Notes: generated from the sequence alone by a model not told the origin. DNA of 22,672 nt from an uncultured Candidatus Saccharibacteria bacterium (GCA_947427985.1 CANEKB010000005.1:1-22672); one strand, 5' to 3'. Positions 1 to 7,901 are shown, counted from the first letter of the stretch. A program made the numbers and translations.

Positions 1-471
1 ATCGATCCCGAAAAAGAACAATCCTATGACGAAAATCGCGACGCAATCGCTACTATTAGTTCTTGGGCTAACTTGGCCAAAAACGGCGGCATCATCCTTG
101 GCGCAATTTTCCTGGTTATTTCTATCTTAATGATCTTTAACACTATTCGCATGGCAATCTTCTCTCGCCGTGAAGAGATTTACATGATGAAGCTCGTTGG
201 AGCCGACACTAGCTTTATTCGGGGACCATTCTTGGTTGAAGCTGAGATTTCCGGTGTAGTCTCTGGCGTCCTCGCCAGCACTGCTGCATATGCTATTTTC
301 CGTCTACTTGCACCTTGGCTTATCGCAAAGAATATCGACATAGCCACAGTTGATCTCTATATGAATACTGGGCGCCTCGTGATAGTATATCTCGCTACAA
401 TCGCTATCGGTATTATTATTGGCGACATTTCCGCTCGTCTCGCTATGCAAAAATACCTCAAACAAGCCTAA
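1..471 (+). CDS. ftsX: Cell-division protein FtsX, C-terminal part
   Basis: The frame is open from the first base, so this is the last 156 residues of a gene that begins outside the window. FtsX is the membrane subunit of the FtsEX complex, which couples ATP hydrolysis by FtsE to activation of wall hydrolases at the septum. The fragment shows a hydrophobic segment (GGIILGAIFLVISILMIF), then the family motif RREEIYMMKLVGAD with FIRGPFLVEAEISG, then two more membrane segments ending in a short basic tail. This is the usual FtsX/MacB C-terminal layout. The next gene encodes a secreted coiled-coil CHAP hydrolase, the kind of partner FtsEX activates in Gram-positives (PcsB), which supports FtsX over another MacB-like permease. 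It ends in TAA with no clear terminator after it. Confidence 0.88.
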   Translation: MDPEKEQSYDENRDAIATISSWANLAKNGGIILGAIFLVISILMIFNTIRMAIFSRREEIYMMKLVGADTSFIRGPFLVEAEISGVVSGVLASTAAYAIFRLLAPWLIAKNIDIATVDLYMNTGRLVIVYLATIAIGIIIGDISARLAMQKYLKQA

Positions 472-510
472 GTTGCTCTTTCTTATTTACTTTTAAGCAT
501 AAACGTGATA

Positions 511-516
511 TATAAT
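511..516 (+). promoter_or_regulatory. -10 element TATAAT, leaderless promoter of the CHAP hydrolase gene
   Basis: A perfect TATAAT is followed by exactly 6 nt and then ATG at 523. With standard sigma-70 geometry, transcription starts on the A of the ATG. There is no room for a Shine-Dalgarno sequence. Confidence 0.75.
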
Positions 517-522
517 AGATGT

Positions 523-1680
523 ATGACTAAGCAAAAACACAAAACTATTGGACTCCGCAAGACTATCGCAATTTTCGCCGTCGCACTAACTTTTTTGGCC
601 ACAGAAACAGTGTTTCTAAACGACTCCGAACCAGCCCAGGCCGCTTACCCGGCCGGTTGCGTAACACAGGTTTGTCGCGAGGCCGCCGACCGCGCCAGCG
701 CTTCCGAAGCCCGCGCCAAGGAGCTTGCCGCTAGTGCCAAAACTCTTGAAGGAGAAGTTGCACGCCTCAATGCGGAAATTGTCGCTCTTGAAGACGAAAT
801 TGCCCGTAATCAAGCTATCGCAAATGACTTAAACGAGCAAATCATTCTTAATACTGAAAAACTGAATTCTCAGCAAGTCGCACTCGCAAAACTACTTGTC
901 GACATGCACTTTGAGCCAGAAGTCGACCCGATCACGATGCTAGCTAGCAGCCAGTCACTCGGTGATTTCGCTGAAAAGCAGTCTCGTCAAAGTAATGCCC
1001 AAAATCAAATCACTACTTCTGCCAAGGCAATCCGCCTATTGAAAGAGGAACTAGAAAAACAAAAAGAAAGCGTCGACGCTCTCATTGCTAGTTCCGAAAT
1101 CAGCCGCGACCAAATTACCGCTCGTCGTAACGAACAAGCTGCACTTATCTCTAAATACGAAAATGATTCCGATGCTTATGAACGGGATTCATTTGAGGCT
1201 CGCGAAATTATGCAACGTGAAATCGCCGCTGAAATCGCCCGTTACAATAGCTCCGGCGTTGTTGGCGAAGGATACAACTCCTATCCTTGGGCTAATCGCT
1301 GTCCACAAGATAACGTTGGCTACATTGTGGTCGGTGGATATGTCTGCCAATGTACGAGTTATGCCGGTTGGAAAGCTCAAGAGTATTATGGCATTTACAT
1401 CTCATCATGGGGCAACGCTCGTGACTGGGGCTATTCCGCCCAACGTCAAGGTTATGTCGTAGACGACAAACCCGCAGTGCATACTATCGCGTACAACACA
1501 ACCGGAGCTTACGGTCATGTTATGTGGGTCGAAAGCGTAAATGCTAACGGCACCATCAATCTCACCGAGTATAACAATTATGCCAGCTCAAAGAGCGGTC
1601 TCCCTGGCGACTTTGGTGCCCGCTACAATGTTAATCCTTCGCTTTACCGTTATATTCATCTCGATCAGCGTTTATGGTAG
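523..1680 (+). CDS. Secreted PcsB-like peptidoglycan hydrolase: coiled coil plus CHAP domain
   Basis: A 385-residue protein. A signal peptide covers about residues 1-40, with a likely signal peptidase site AQA^A at 40/41. A long charged coiled coil follows (about 50-240), then a CHAP amidase/endopeptidase domain (about 250-385). In the CHAP domain the catalytic Cys is C277 (motif CQCTSYAGW) and the catalytic His is H332 (YGHVMWVE), with acidic partner E349. This is the build of PcsB, whose coiled coil docks on FtsX and restrains the wall-cleaving domain. The gene lies directly downstream of ftsX, which supports that role by inference. A longer frame begins at GTG 505, but that codon is upstream of the -10 box. 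ATG 523 is the better start and gives a leaderless message. Confidence 0.87.
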   Translation: MTKQKHKTIGLRKTIAIFAVALTFLATETVFLNDSEPAQAAYPAGCVTQVCREAADRASASEARAKELAASAKTLEGEVARLNAEIVALEDEIARNQAIANDLNEQIILNTEKLNSQQVALAKLLVDMHFEPEVDPITMLASSQSLGDFAEKQSRQSNAQNQITTSAKAIRLLKEELEKQKESVDALIASSEISRDQITARRNEQAALISKYENDSDAYERDSFEAREIMQREIAAEIARYNSSGVVGEGYNSYPWANRCPQDNVGYIVVGGYVCQCTSYAGWKAQEYYGIYISSWGNARDWGYSAQRQGYVVDDKPAVHTIAYNTTGAYGHVMWVESVNANGTINLTEYNNYASSKSGLPGDFGARYNVNPSLYRYIHLDQRLW

Positions 1681-1711
1681 GTCTATAAAGACTTAAAATA
1701 GGCTAAGTTTA

Positions 1712-1740
1712 GTTAATGTTGTGTTTTTTACAACATTAAC
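1712..1740. repeat. Perfect 11-bp inverted repeat upstream of the S41 protease gene
   Basis: Arms GTTAATGTTGT and ACAACATTAAC are separated by 7 nt (gtttttt). There is no T-run after the stem, so it is a poor intrinsic terminator. It overlaps the place where a -35 would sit for the S41 promoter. Positions 1718-1734 form the 17-mer GTTGTGTTTTTTACAAC, closely related to the elements at 7069-7085 and 20434-20450. It may be an operator or an RNA hairpin. Confidence 0.7.
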
Positions 1741-1756
1741 CACCTAAAACTTATGC

Positions 1757-1762
1757 TAAAAT
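1757..1762 (+). promoter_or_regulatory. Extended -10 (TGC TAAAAT), leaderless promoter of the S41 protease gene
   Basis: TG at 1754-1755, one base, then TAAAAT, then 6 nt to ATG 1769. The spacing matches the other leaderless starts in this window. Confidence 0.7.
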
Positions 1763-1768
1763 AGTCCT

Positions 1769-2956
1769 ATGGTAAAAACTTGGGAAGAACGAAAAGTCAG
1801 CCTGGGTGGTGCAATTATTGGCGCTGTCGCCACCTTAGCTATTGGTATTTTTGTTGGTATAAACTGGAGTAATTTTGCAGCCAATTTCTTACCCTACCTT
1901 GGCTTTCAAACAAAGCATACCAACGACTGGTCTTCGCTGGACGAAGTTTACTCGGCACTAGTGAATAATTACGACGGCGACATTGATCGCTTAGCGCTCG
2001 TTGAAGGCGCAAAAAAAGGCATGGCTGAAGCCGTTGGTGATATCTATACTGCCTACATGACTCGCGAAGAAGCTAAAGAATACGAAGCTCTGCTTCACGG
2101 TGATATTGGCGCCGGGATTGGCGTAGAAATGGCTCTTCGTGACGGCTATGTTCGGATTCTTCGTACTCTGCCCGACAATCCAGCCGGAAAAGCCGGAGTA
2201 AAGGCTGGCGACATTATCTACAAAATTGATGGCGAAGAAGTTTACGACAAAACATCCGATTATATTTCTTCCAAACTTCGTGGCGATGCTGGTACTTCCG
2301 TAAAGCTTACCGTCGTACGTGACGGCGAAGAAAAAGAATTTACTCTCACACGCGAAACGATCAATAACGTTTCTGCCTATGTTGACTACGAAGGCTCAAC
2401 CGCCATTATTACAGTAACGCGCTTTGATACCGACACCGGCACGCTTGTTCAGAATATTGTCAATAAAGAATTCGCCAATAAGGGAATCAAAAAAGTTATT
2501 CTTGATCTACGTGGTAACGGCGGTGGTTATGTCTCCGCTGCCAAAGATTTGCTTTCGCTATGGGTTAACGGTGAAGTAGTTCTCGTCCAAAAAAGTAACG
2601 GCCGTACCGTCAACACTACCTACGCTAACCGTAATCAAGCTAAGCTCGCCGACATGGAGACCATTGTGCTGGTAGATGGAAGCACGGCTTCAGCTTCCGA
2701 AATTGTTGCCGGCGCACTCAAAGATTACAATAAAGCCACTATCATTGGCGAGACTACTTATGGTAAGGGTGTCGTCCAAACTCTTCTTGATTTATCCGGC
2801 GGAACCATGCTTAAGGTTACTACTGCTAGCTGGTACACTCCGAGTGGCCAAACCATTAACGGTGAGGGAATTAAACCTGATATCGAAGTAGAACGCACCT
2901 ACGATGATATCAACCATAATCGTGATCCCCAGCTTGAAGCGGCTAAGAAACAATAG
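1769..2956 (+). CDS. S41 C-terminal processing serine protease (CtpA/CtpB type)
   Basis: A 395-residue membrane-anchored protease. It has an N-terminal transmembrane segment (about 11-32), a helical region, a PDZ domain (about 110-195, with NPAGKAGVKAGDIIYKIDGEEV) and an S41 catalytic domain (about 200-372). The Ser-Lys dyad fits S308 in GSTASASEIVAGAL and K333 in GETTYGKGVVQ, 25 residues apart as in Prc. The motif DLRGNGGG is at 246-253. Such proteases clip C termini of extracytoplasmic proteins and often control wall hydrolases. Since it follows the CHAP hydrolase, it could regulate that protein; this is inference. It has its own leaderless promoter, so it is not strictly dependent on the upstream gene. 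It ends in TAG. Confidence 0.92.
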   Translation: MVKTWEERKVSLGGAIIGAVATLAIGIFVGINWSNFAANFLPYLGFQTKHTNDWSSLDEVYSALVNNYDGDIDRLALVEGAKKGMAEAVGDIYTAYMTREEAKEYEALLHGDIGAGIGVEMALRDGYVRILRTLPDNPAGKAGVKAGDIIYKIDGEEVYDKTSDYISSKLRGDAGTSVKLTVVRDGEEKEFTLTRETINNVSAYVDYEGSTAIITVTRFDTDTGTLVQNIVNKEFANKGIKKVILDLRGNGGGYVSAAKDLLSLWVNGEVVLVQKSNGRTVNTTYANRNQAKLADMETIVLVDGSTASASEIVAGALKDYNKATIIGETTYGKGVVQTLLDLSGGTMLKVTTASWYTPSGQTINGEGIKPDIEVERTYDDINHNRDPQLEAAKKQ

Positions 2957-3031
2957 AAAATAGATCTAGCTCCTTCAAACACAGCCCTAGAAAATACATG
3001 CACATAGCAAGGCTAGAGGCTATTTACATGG

Positions 3032-3037
3032 TATAAT
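3032..3037 (+). promoter_or_regulatory. Extended -10 (TGG TATAAT), leaderless promoter of the glutaredoxin gene
   Basis: TG at 3029-3030 and TATAAT at 3032-3037, then 6 nt to ATG 3044. No Shine-Dalgarno is possible between them. Confidence 0.75.
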
Positions 3038-3043
3038 AGATAT

Positions 3044-3271
3044 ATGATTAAAGTCTATACTACTCAAACCTGCCCTTATTGCCATGCCCTTATGGACTGG
3101 CTCGAGAAGCAGAATATCCCTTATCAAGAAGTTGATGCAACTAGCATGCCTGATATCAACGTCGTTCCGGTTACCGAAATCGGCGAAAAACGTATTGTTG
3201 GTTTTGACCGCCCCGCAATTAAGCAAGCTCTCGCTGAACTCGAAAATTCTACAAATAATAAGGTCGCCTAG
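3044..3271 (+). CDS. Glutaredoxin/NrdH-like mini-redoxin
   Basis: A 75-residue thioredoxin-fold protein with the redox motif C10-P-Y-C13, a cis-proline region (VVPV, P42) and the ending GFDRPAIKQAL. The GFD stretch is typical of the NrdH/YruB-type small glutaredoxins. It should reduce disulfides or mixed glutathione/thiol adducts in the cytoplasm; the physiological partner cannot be read from the sequence. Length is normal for the family. The alpha/beta hydrolase gene follows after 21 nt and probably shares the transcript. Confidence 0.88.
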   Translation: MIKVYTTQTCPYCHALMDWLEKQNIPYQEVDATSMPDINVVPVTEIGEKRIVGFDRPAIKQALAELENSTNNKVA

Positions 3272-3292
3272 GGGCTCAATTGATTCAGAAGC

Positions 3293-4063
3293 ATGAATGA
3301 GTCCAAATTCGACGCGTCAACTGGTTCTTTGTCCAGCAAAAAGCCAGACCTGATTCTAATCCATGGCTTCCGTGGCTCGCCAATCGGACTACAAGCAATC
3401 AGCAAGCATCTTGAAAAAGCTGGCTACGCCGTACATGTGCCAGCAATTCCACCATTCGGCGGTGCAACGATGTTGACTAGCTATACTGCAGACAGCTATG
3501 CCAAATACATTGCCGATTATATTGATGAGCATCATCTTAATCGTCCCATACTTATCGGGCACTCGATGGGATCAATCATCGCCGCCGCCACTGGCGCAAA
3601 TTATCCCGAAAAAATCAACCATAAGCTCGTGCTCATGTCTCCAATCTCAGTCAAGACTGCCAAGCCCTTCACGCTCGTTGCGCCACTCTCCTCGGTAGTG
3701 CCACGTCGCGTTGTCGACTATATTACGACGCGTTTTCTCTTTGTGCCAAATAATCGCGCGCTCTTTCGTCAAACTCTTGATACTACTAACCTCTGTAGCG
3801 CCGACCACCCGCCCAGTCGCCGCGCCATGGCTAAAGCTACCTATTTCTCAGCCCGTTCCGCCGTCTCCGATTTCTCGCCTCGTCAAAAAATTCTTCTACT
3901 TGCTGGCGACCAAGACCGGCTAGTTAGCAAACGCAATACCACCACTCTCGCTAAAGCTCTTCAAGCCGAACTAGTTTTCATCCCCGGCTCGGGCCACCTT
4001 CATAACTACGAGAAACCTGCCGAAACTGCCGAAGCCATTATCAAATTCCTTACAAAAGATTAA
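3293..4063 (+). CDS. Alpha/beta hydrolase, probable esterase or lipase
   Basis: A 256-residue alpha/beta hydrolase. The oxyanion motif HGFRG is at 24-28, the nucleophile elbow GHSMGS gives S91, the acid is probably D208 (GDQDRLV) and the base is H235 (GSGHLHNYEKP), so the triad is complete. There is no signal peptide, so it is cytoplasmic. The substrate is unknown; a small ester or lipid is plausible but not shown. ATG 3293 is the only usable start because an in-frame TGA lies at 3281. The nearest purine-rich stretch (AGGGG, about 3270-3274) is rather far for a Shine-Dalgarno. It is likely co-transcribed with the glutaredoxin gene, perhaps by translational coupling. Confidence 0.82.
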   Translation: MNESKFDASTGSLSSKKPDLILIHGFRGSPIGLQAISKHLEKAGYAVHVPAIPPFGGATMLTSYTADSYAKYIADYIDEHHLNRPILIGHSMGSIIAAATGANYPEKINHKLVLMSPISVKTAKPFTLVAPLSSVVPRRVVDYITTRFLFVPNNRALFRQTLDTTNLCSADHPPSRRAMAKATYFSARSAVSDFSPRQKILLLAGDQDRLVSKRNTTTLAKALQAELVFIPGSGHLHNYEKPAETAEAIIKFLTKD

Positions 4064-4081
4064 CTTCCATAATCTCTCCTT

Positions 4082-4116
4082 AAGAAAAACGGCCCCGACT
4101 CAAACCGGGACCGTTT
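4082..4116 (-). terminator. Intrinsic terminator of the minus-strand membrane hydrolase gene
   Basis: An 11-bp near-perfect stem (AAACGGTCCCG and CGGGGCCGTTT read on the minus strand, one mismatch/wobble) with a 9-base loop and a T-rich tail on the minus strand. It lies just past the stop at 4143. It may also work weakly on the plus strand for the gene ending at 4063. Confidence 0.75.
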
Positions 4117-4142
4117 GTCGGTAGAGAGGGGGTTTATGGCTT

Positions 4143-5051
4143 TTAACCGTCAACGGACAAAATCTCGGTCGCACGCCTAAACGCAACACGGTATTGATCG
4201 GCGTAAACTGCTGTACCGGCATGGTCAGCATCAATAGTAATAATGTAATTGTCCGGCGTTAGCATATACAGTTTTCTGATCATCTGGTTATCCAAAAACT
4301 GATCGCGTTCGCTTAAGATTACGACATCCGCCCTCGGCGCACTGACTGGTTGACGACCAGCTGTAATAGCTACTAATTGGTCCGCCAAAAGAATCGGTGA
4401 GTATTCCCAATTTCGTCCCGGTGCTGTCGTATCTACGCCCGACATTGGAATAATCGGCAACAAGCTAACCCAACCCAACAAATGCTCACCTAAAATTGTG
4501 CATAAACCCTGCGCCAAAGTTTCATAGCCCTGAAAATTTGGCTTCAAACAGATTGGTGATGTGCAAGGATTAATCAAAACAACCTTCACAGTACCCGCCG
4601 ACGCTAGAGTGTCTACCCAATTGGCTACTTGACCACCTACCGATACTGCCCAAATACGGACTTCTGGACGATCACTTGATGTTCCTACTGAGTTATTCAG
4701 CCCACGGTCCAAGCAGCGCAATGCAATATCTATCCGAATACTCTCAGCCGCTCGTCGTGGTTCCCAACCAGTACTTCTAAAATTCACGGCAATCACCGTA
4801 CCCTCGAAATCATCCTTATAGGCATGGAAGACCGTATCAGCTTGATTCAGAAGTCCAGCTATCACATAGTTGACAACACTAGAGCACGGATCCTCTTTCA
4901 AAACGACCAGATCAGCACATTTGCTCGCGCTCTGCGCGCGCATCCAGTTGAACGTCACGATGTTGAGCAATTCTAACAACAGCAGAATCGTCACCCACCT
5001 TCGCCCCCTTTTTCGTTTTCGCTTTAACTCTCGCCTTGGCTTTTCCAACAA
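4143..5051 (-). CDS. Membrane-anchored alpha/beta hydrolase-like protein
   Basis: A 302-residue protein with a very basic N terminus (RRELKRKRKRGRRW), then one membrane segment (about 19-36), so the main domain should lie outside the cytoplasm. The body looks like an alpha/beta hydrolase: elbow AVSVGGQ with nucleophile S137, a candidate acid at D250 or D254 (SERDQFLDN), and H277 in DADHAGT. I do not recognise a named family. The start is TTG 5051, chosen because a GGGGG Shine-Dalgarno-like run (5057-5061 on the plus strand) sits 5 nt upstream and a stop lies just before it. An ATG at 5055 is out of frame. Transcription probably starts near 5159 from a near-consensus promoter, giving a leader of about 108 nt. 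It ends at a strong terminator. Confidence 0.65.
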   Translation of the reverse strand: MLEKPRRELKRKRKRGRRWVTILLLLELLNIVTFNWMRAQSASKCADLVVLKEDPCSSVVNYVIAGLLNQADTVFHAYKDDFEGTVIAVNFRSTGWEPRRAAESIRIDIALRCLDRGLNNSVGTSSDRPEVRIWAVSVGGQVANWVDTLASAGTVKVVLINPCTSPICLKPNFQGYETLAQGLCTILGEHLLGWVSLLPIIPMSGVDTTAPGRNWEYSPILLADQLVAITAGRQPVSAPRADVVILSERDQFLDNQMIRKLYMLTPDNYIITIDADHAGTAVYADQYRVAFRRATEILSVDG

Positions 5052-5165
5052 ACATACCCCCTAATTATGAATATTTCGTGCCTTATCCTCTCCTCTCAAA
5101 ATGTTCCAGAACAGTGCCCCTTCGCCACCGCGACCCACCAAGAAAAATACCGCCTCTCTCCCTTC

Positions 5166-5194
5166 ATTGTAGCATACTTACTACAAAATGTCAA
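5166..5194 (-). promoter_or_regulatory. Near-consensus sigma-70 promoter of the membrane hydrolase gene
   Basis: On the minus strand: TTGACA (5194-5189), a 17-bp spacer, then TACAAT (5171-5166) with an extended TG. The predicted start is near 5159, leaving about 108 nt of leader before TTG 5051. The spacer end TAAGTATGC plus TA recurs in the promoter at 22316-22344. Confidence 0.85.
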
Positions 5195-5204
5195 GCACCA
5201 TCCC

Positions 5205-6500
5205 TTAGGACCTACGGCGCCAAAACCAGCGTTTTTTAGGCAATTCTTTACCCTTTAGCCGAATAGCTTCTTCGTAAATTTCCACAAAACGCCGTAAAGT
5301 GCGATTTAGATCATGTTTTTTTGCAATTTCGAGACTTTTAGCACCATATTTCTCCTGAATCTTTTCATCAGTCAAAATCTTCACAAATGCCTTGGTCATT
5401 TCTTCGGTCTGTCGCGGGTTACAAAGTATCCCATTCTTCCGATTTTGACAAAGTTCGCGCACTGCTCCCGCATCCACCGCCACTAGCGGCAACCCTGTCG
5501 CTGCTGCCTCAATCAAAACAATCCCTTGCGTCTCTGTCTCACTCGCCGTCGCAAACAATGTTGCAGAGCGGTAGATATCTATAATATCCAACGACATTAT
5601 TCGGCCAGGAAACTTTACGTTTTTCTCTATTCCTAAAGCTTTTACTAAGTCAACCAAATGTTGGCGATCGGTCCCATCCCCCACAATCACTAGCTCCGCT
5701 TCAGGCACCTTTTCTAAAACTCCTGCAAACGCCGACACAACATTACTAATGCTTTTTTCCGGATCCACCCGTCCTACATACAATACTCGTGGTTTTTTCG
5801 GCTCAAGATGATACTTTTTTAAAATTTTCGTTTTTGCTTTACCTGGAGTGAACTGTGCTAGATCCACTCCATTCGATAAAGGCTCTACGGTTACATCAAA
5901 ATGTCGCCGATTTTTTGGCACCAAGTCATCAATTGCCATTTCAGTCGGCATCGTAGCATATTCCGAATGTTTCAAGAAACTCGCCATATACATTCTCAAT
6001 ATCGCATCGAGTGGTCTCTTGATTGGTTTTAGTAGCTTCACTTGGCTAGTCAAATTATCCGGGTACGCATGGCCAGTGCTTACTAGCGGGATATCATACT
6101 TCTTAACATAGCGCATTGCCGCAATCGCAATCATTTCTGCTGTTTGGTTGTGAATCACGTCCGGATGAAATTTATTCAAAGCTTTCTTCAGCTCCGGATA
6201 TGGGTCTACTGTAATCCAAAGTCCATGCCGATAAGCTAATCGCGGCAGCTTTACACTCAAAATCTTCTTATTTTCTGGCACATCATTAATCTGATCCGGA
6301 TAAAACGGAAATCGAATTGAACGCAGATAGACCGTCGTTACTCCATCTTTTTTTGTGCGATGCCGCTTTCCGGTAAAACTTGGGCAAATCACCATTACCT
6401 CATGTCCTTGCTTAGCCAAACCCTTCGCCAAATTATGGGCAAAAACCGCCACACCATTTGTCATTGGGTAATATAAATCCGAGGTAATTGCAATACGCAT
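5205..6500 (-). CDS. GT4-family glycosyltransferase (GT-B fold)
   Basis: About 431 residues from ATG 6500 (433 if GTG 6506 is used). The N-terminal domain opens with MRIAITSDLYYPMTNGVAVFAHNLAKGLAKQGHEV, the acceptor-side Rossmann start of GT4 enzymes. The C-terminal domain has RVLYVGRVDPEKS and the donor-binding EX7E motif (E325 and E333, numbered from GTG 6506) in ASETETQGIVLIEAAATGLP. The C terminus is basic (KKRWFWRRRS), suggesting peripheral membrane binding. The closest functional type is a diacylglycerol or phosphatidylinositol glycosyltransferase that makes membrane glycolipids; the exact acceptor is not readable. The start ATG 6500 is preferred because the -10 TATAAT ends at 6511, giving a leader of only a few bases. 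Confidence 0.88.
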   Translation of the reverse strand: MRIAITSDLYYPMTNGVAVFAHNLAKGLAKQGHEVMVICPSFTGKRHRTKKDGVTTVYLRSIRFPFYPDQINDVPENKKILSVKLPRLAYRHGLWITVDPYPELKKALNKFHPDVIHNQTAEMIAIAAMRYVKKYDIPLVSTGHAYPDNLTSQVKLLKPIKRPLDAILRMYMASFLKHSEYATMPTEMAIDDLVPKNRRHFDVTVEPLSNGVDLAQFTPGKAKTKILKKYHLEPKKPRVLYVGRVDPEKSISNVVSAFAGVLEKVPEAELVIVGDGTDRQHLVDLVKALGIEKNVKFPGRIMSLDIIDIYRSATLFATASETETQGIVLIEAAATGLPLVAVDAGAVRELCQNRKNGILCNPRQTEEMTKAFVKILTDEKIQEKYGAKSLEIAKKHDLNRTLRRFVEIYEEAIRLKGKELPKKRWFWRRRS

Positions 6501-6510
6501 GTTCACTCAT

Positions 6511-6519
6511 ATTATAGCA
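6511..6519 (-). promoter_or_regulatory. Extended -10 (TGC TATAAT), near-leaderless promoter of the first GT4 gene
   Basis: Minus strand TGCTATAAT at 6519-6511. The predicted start point is about 6503-6505, within a few bases of both candidate start codons (GTG 6506, ATG 6500). Confidence 0.7.
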
Positions 6520-6520
6520 T

Positions 6521-6612
6521 ATTTCGTCGTATCTAACCTCAGGTTATTTGCACCGTAACAGGAAACAGTGAGCGAAGAGCGTTATCTAATATTCCTCCAA
6601 GCGCGACGAAAT
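6521..6612. repeat. Widely spaced 9-bp inverted repeat between divergent promoters
   Basis: ATTTCGTCG at 6521-6529 and CGACGAAAT at 6604-6612 are exact complements separated by 74 nt. They lie inside the divergent promoter region between the GT4 gene and smpB. The function is unknown; they could be paired binding half-sites or chance. Confidence 0.4.
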
Positions 6613-6634
6613 TACAGTATGAGTCAAAGGCCCA

Positions 6635-6643
6635 TGCTATAAT
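6635..6643 (+). promoter_or_regulatory. Extended -10 (TGC TATAAT), leaderless promoter of smpB
   Basis: TG 6635-6636, C, TATAAT 6638-6643, then 6 nt to ATG 6650. The 143-bp gap carries this promoter and the divergent GT4 promoter. Confidence 0.75.
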
Positions 6644-6649
6644 ATAAAC

Positions 6650-7066
6650 ATGAAAAAGCCAAAGGGAGCCAACAATTCCGTCACTGTTAACCGTCGTGCA
6701 CATTTCGATTATCAGCTCGACGAAGAGCTCTCCTGCGGCATGGTTCTCACTGGCCCAGAAGTACGACTTATTCGCGATCATCACGTCCAGCTCAAAGGTT
6801 CCTTTGTTGTAATCAAAAATAGGGAATTATGGCTAAACAACCTTACACTTGGCGCCGACACAGCCCAAAACATCAAGCTCCTAGCTACAAAACGCCAAAT
6901 CAGTAGCCTTCTTCGTGCTCGCCAAGACGGCTATCAACTCGTACCAGTTCGTCTGCTTGCGGGCGGTCGCCACATCAAACTCGTCATCGCCACTGGTAAG
7001 GGAAAGAAGAAGTACGACAAGCGCGAAACTATCAAAAAACGCGATCTCAATCGAGGTAAATATTAA
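6650..7066 (+). CDS. smpB: SsrA (tmRNA)-binding protein SmpB
   Basis: A 138-residue SmpB, slightly shorter than the common 150-160. It binds tmRNA and brings it to stalled ribosomes for trans-translation. Recognised by NRRAHFDYQLDEELSCGMVLTGPEVRLIRDHHVQLKGSFVVI near the N terminus, by the beta-barrel core, and by the basic C-terminal tail GKGKKKYDKRETIKKRD that enters the mRNA channel. The N-terminal leader is short and basic. It has an unambiguous leaderless promoter. It is likely the first gene of a short transcript with the exonuclease and the kinase-fold gene. The tmRNA gene itself is not in this window. Confidence 0.95.
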   Translation: MKKPKGANNSVTVNRRAHFDYQLDEELSCGMVLTGPEVRLIRDHHVQLKGSFVVIKNRELWLNNLTLGADTAQNIKLLATKRQISSLLRARQDGYQLVPVRLLAGGRHIKLVIATGKGKKKYDKRETIKKRDLNRGKY

Positions 7067-7068
7067 AC

Positions 7069-7085
7069 GTTGTAATTTTTACAAC
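7069..7085. repeat. 17-bp GTTGT...ACAAC inverted repeat between smpB and the exonuclease gene
   Basis: GTTGTAA and TTACAAC flank TTT. It differs at one base of 17 from the element at 20434-20450 and at two from that at 1718-1734. It starts 2 nt after the smpB stop and ends 15 nt before ATG 7101. Confidence 0.65.
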
Positions 7086-7100
7086 AATTTGGGAAGTAGT

Positions 7101-7898
7101 ATGCGAATATATTCTTGGAACGTAAATGGTCTTCGTGCCGGACTTCGGCGCGGTACTTTTCAAGCCTTCGTTGATTCAGAATATCCTGACATTTTTTGTC
7201 TCCAGGAGACTAAGGCCAAACCTGGCCAAGCTGAGGTCGACCTGCCAGAATACGCCGAACTATGGAATAGTGCCGAACGTCCAGGATACTCCGGTACGGC
7301 AATTTTCAGTAGAATACCACCACTTAATGAATCCAACGGTTTTTCAACCAATGTTCAAAAAAATTTCCCATGGAGTAATTGCGCGCATGGTAACCCGCTT
7401 ACTGAAGGCCGTATTCAGACCGCCGAGTACCCGCGTTTTTATCTTATTAACGTCTATGTCCCGAACAGTAAACCGGACTTGTCTCGCCTTCCCGTCCGAG
7501 AAAAGATTTGGGACCCAGCCCTACTACAGTATTTAAAAGAATTAGAACAGAAAAAACCGGTCGTCGTCTGTGGCGATTTCAACGCTGCCCATACCGAAAT
7601 CGACCTTGCCCGCCCTAAACAAAATACCCATAACGCCGGTTTCACCACTGAAGAACGCCGGGGAATCACCAATCTACTTGCCGCCGAGTTCGTTGACACT
7701 TTTCGCATACTTCACCCTGACACTCAGCGCTATACTTGGTGGTCACACTGGGGGCACGCCCGCGCTAACAATGTTGGTTGGCGAATCGATTATTTCTTTA
7801 TCTCAAAGTCGCTTCTTCCTTACCTTAAAACTGCCGAGATTCATGAAAAAATCCTCGGCTCCGACCACTGCCCAATCTCAATCGAATTGGAGTTTTAA
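7101..7898 (+). CDS. xthA: Exodeoxyribonuclease III (EEP family AP endonuclease)
   Basis: A 265-residue exonuclease III. It cuts at abasic sites and removes nucleotides 3' to 5' in base-excision repair. Recognised by the family start MRIYSWNVNGLRAGLRRG (metal-ligand Asn), LQETKAKP (catalytic Glu), NVYVPNSKPD, GDFNAAHTEIDLARP (catalytic Asp/Asn), the signature NVGWRIDYFF, and GSDHCPI (Asp-His pair at the C terminus). The longer open frame reaching back to 6915 overlaps smpB and is rejected. ATG 7101 gives the canonical N terminus and has a weak GGGAAG 4 nt upstream. No -10 at the leaderless spacing is present, so it is probably transcribed with smpB. Confidence 0.93.
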   Translation: MRIYSWNVNGLRAGLRRGTFQAFVDSEYPDIFCLQETKAKPGQAEVDLPEYAELWNSAERPGYSGTAIFSRIPPLNESNGFSTNVQKNFPWSNCAHGNPLTEGRIQTAEYPRFYLINVYVPNSKPDLSRLPVREKIWDPALLQYLKELEQKKPVVVCGDFNAAHTEIDLARPKQNTHNAGFTTEERRGITNLLAAEFVDTFRILHPDTQRYTWWSHWGHARANNVGWRIDYFFISKSLLPYLKTAEIHEKILGSDHCPISIELEF

Positions 7899-7901
7899 TC
7901 T

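Noticed and set aside
505..522. GTG 505 as the start of the CHAP hydrolase
   Set aside because: It lies upstream of the TATAAT box, so it would not be transcribed from that promoter; ATG 523 gives a normal signal peptide.
5849..6111. 87-residue frame antisense to the first GT4 gene
   Set aside because: Shadow of a clear gene, with no promoter or ribosome binding site.
6915..7100. Longer N terminus for the exonuclease
   Set aside because: It overlaps smpB in another frame and shows no family similarity; ATG 7101 gives the canonical start.
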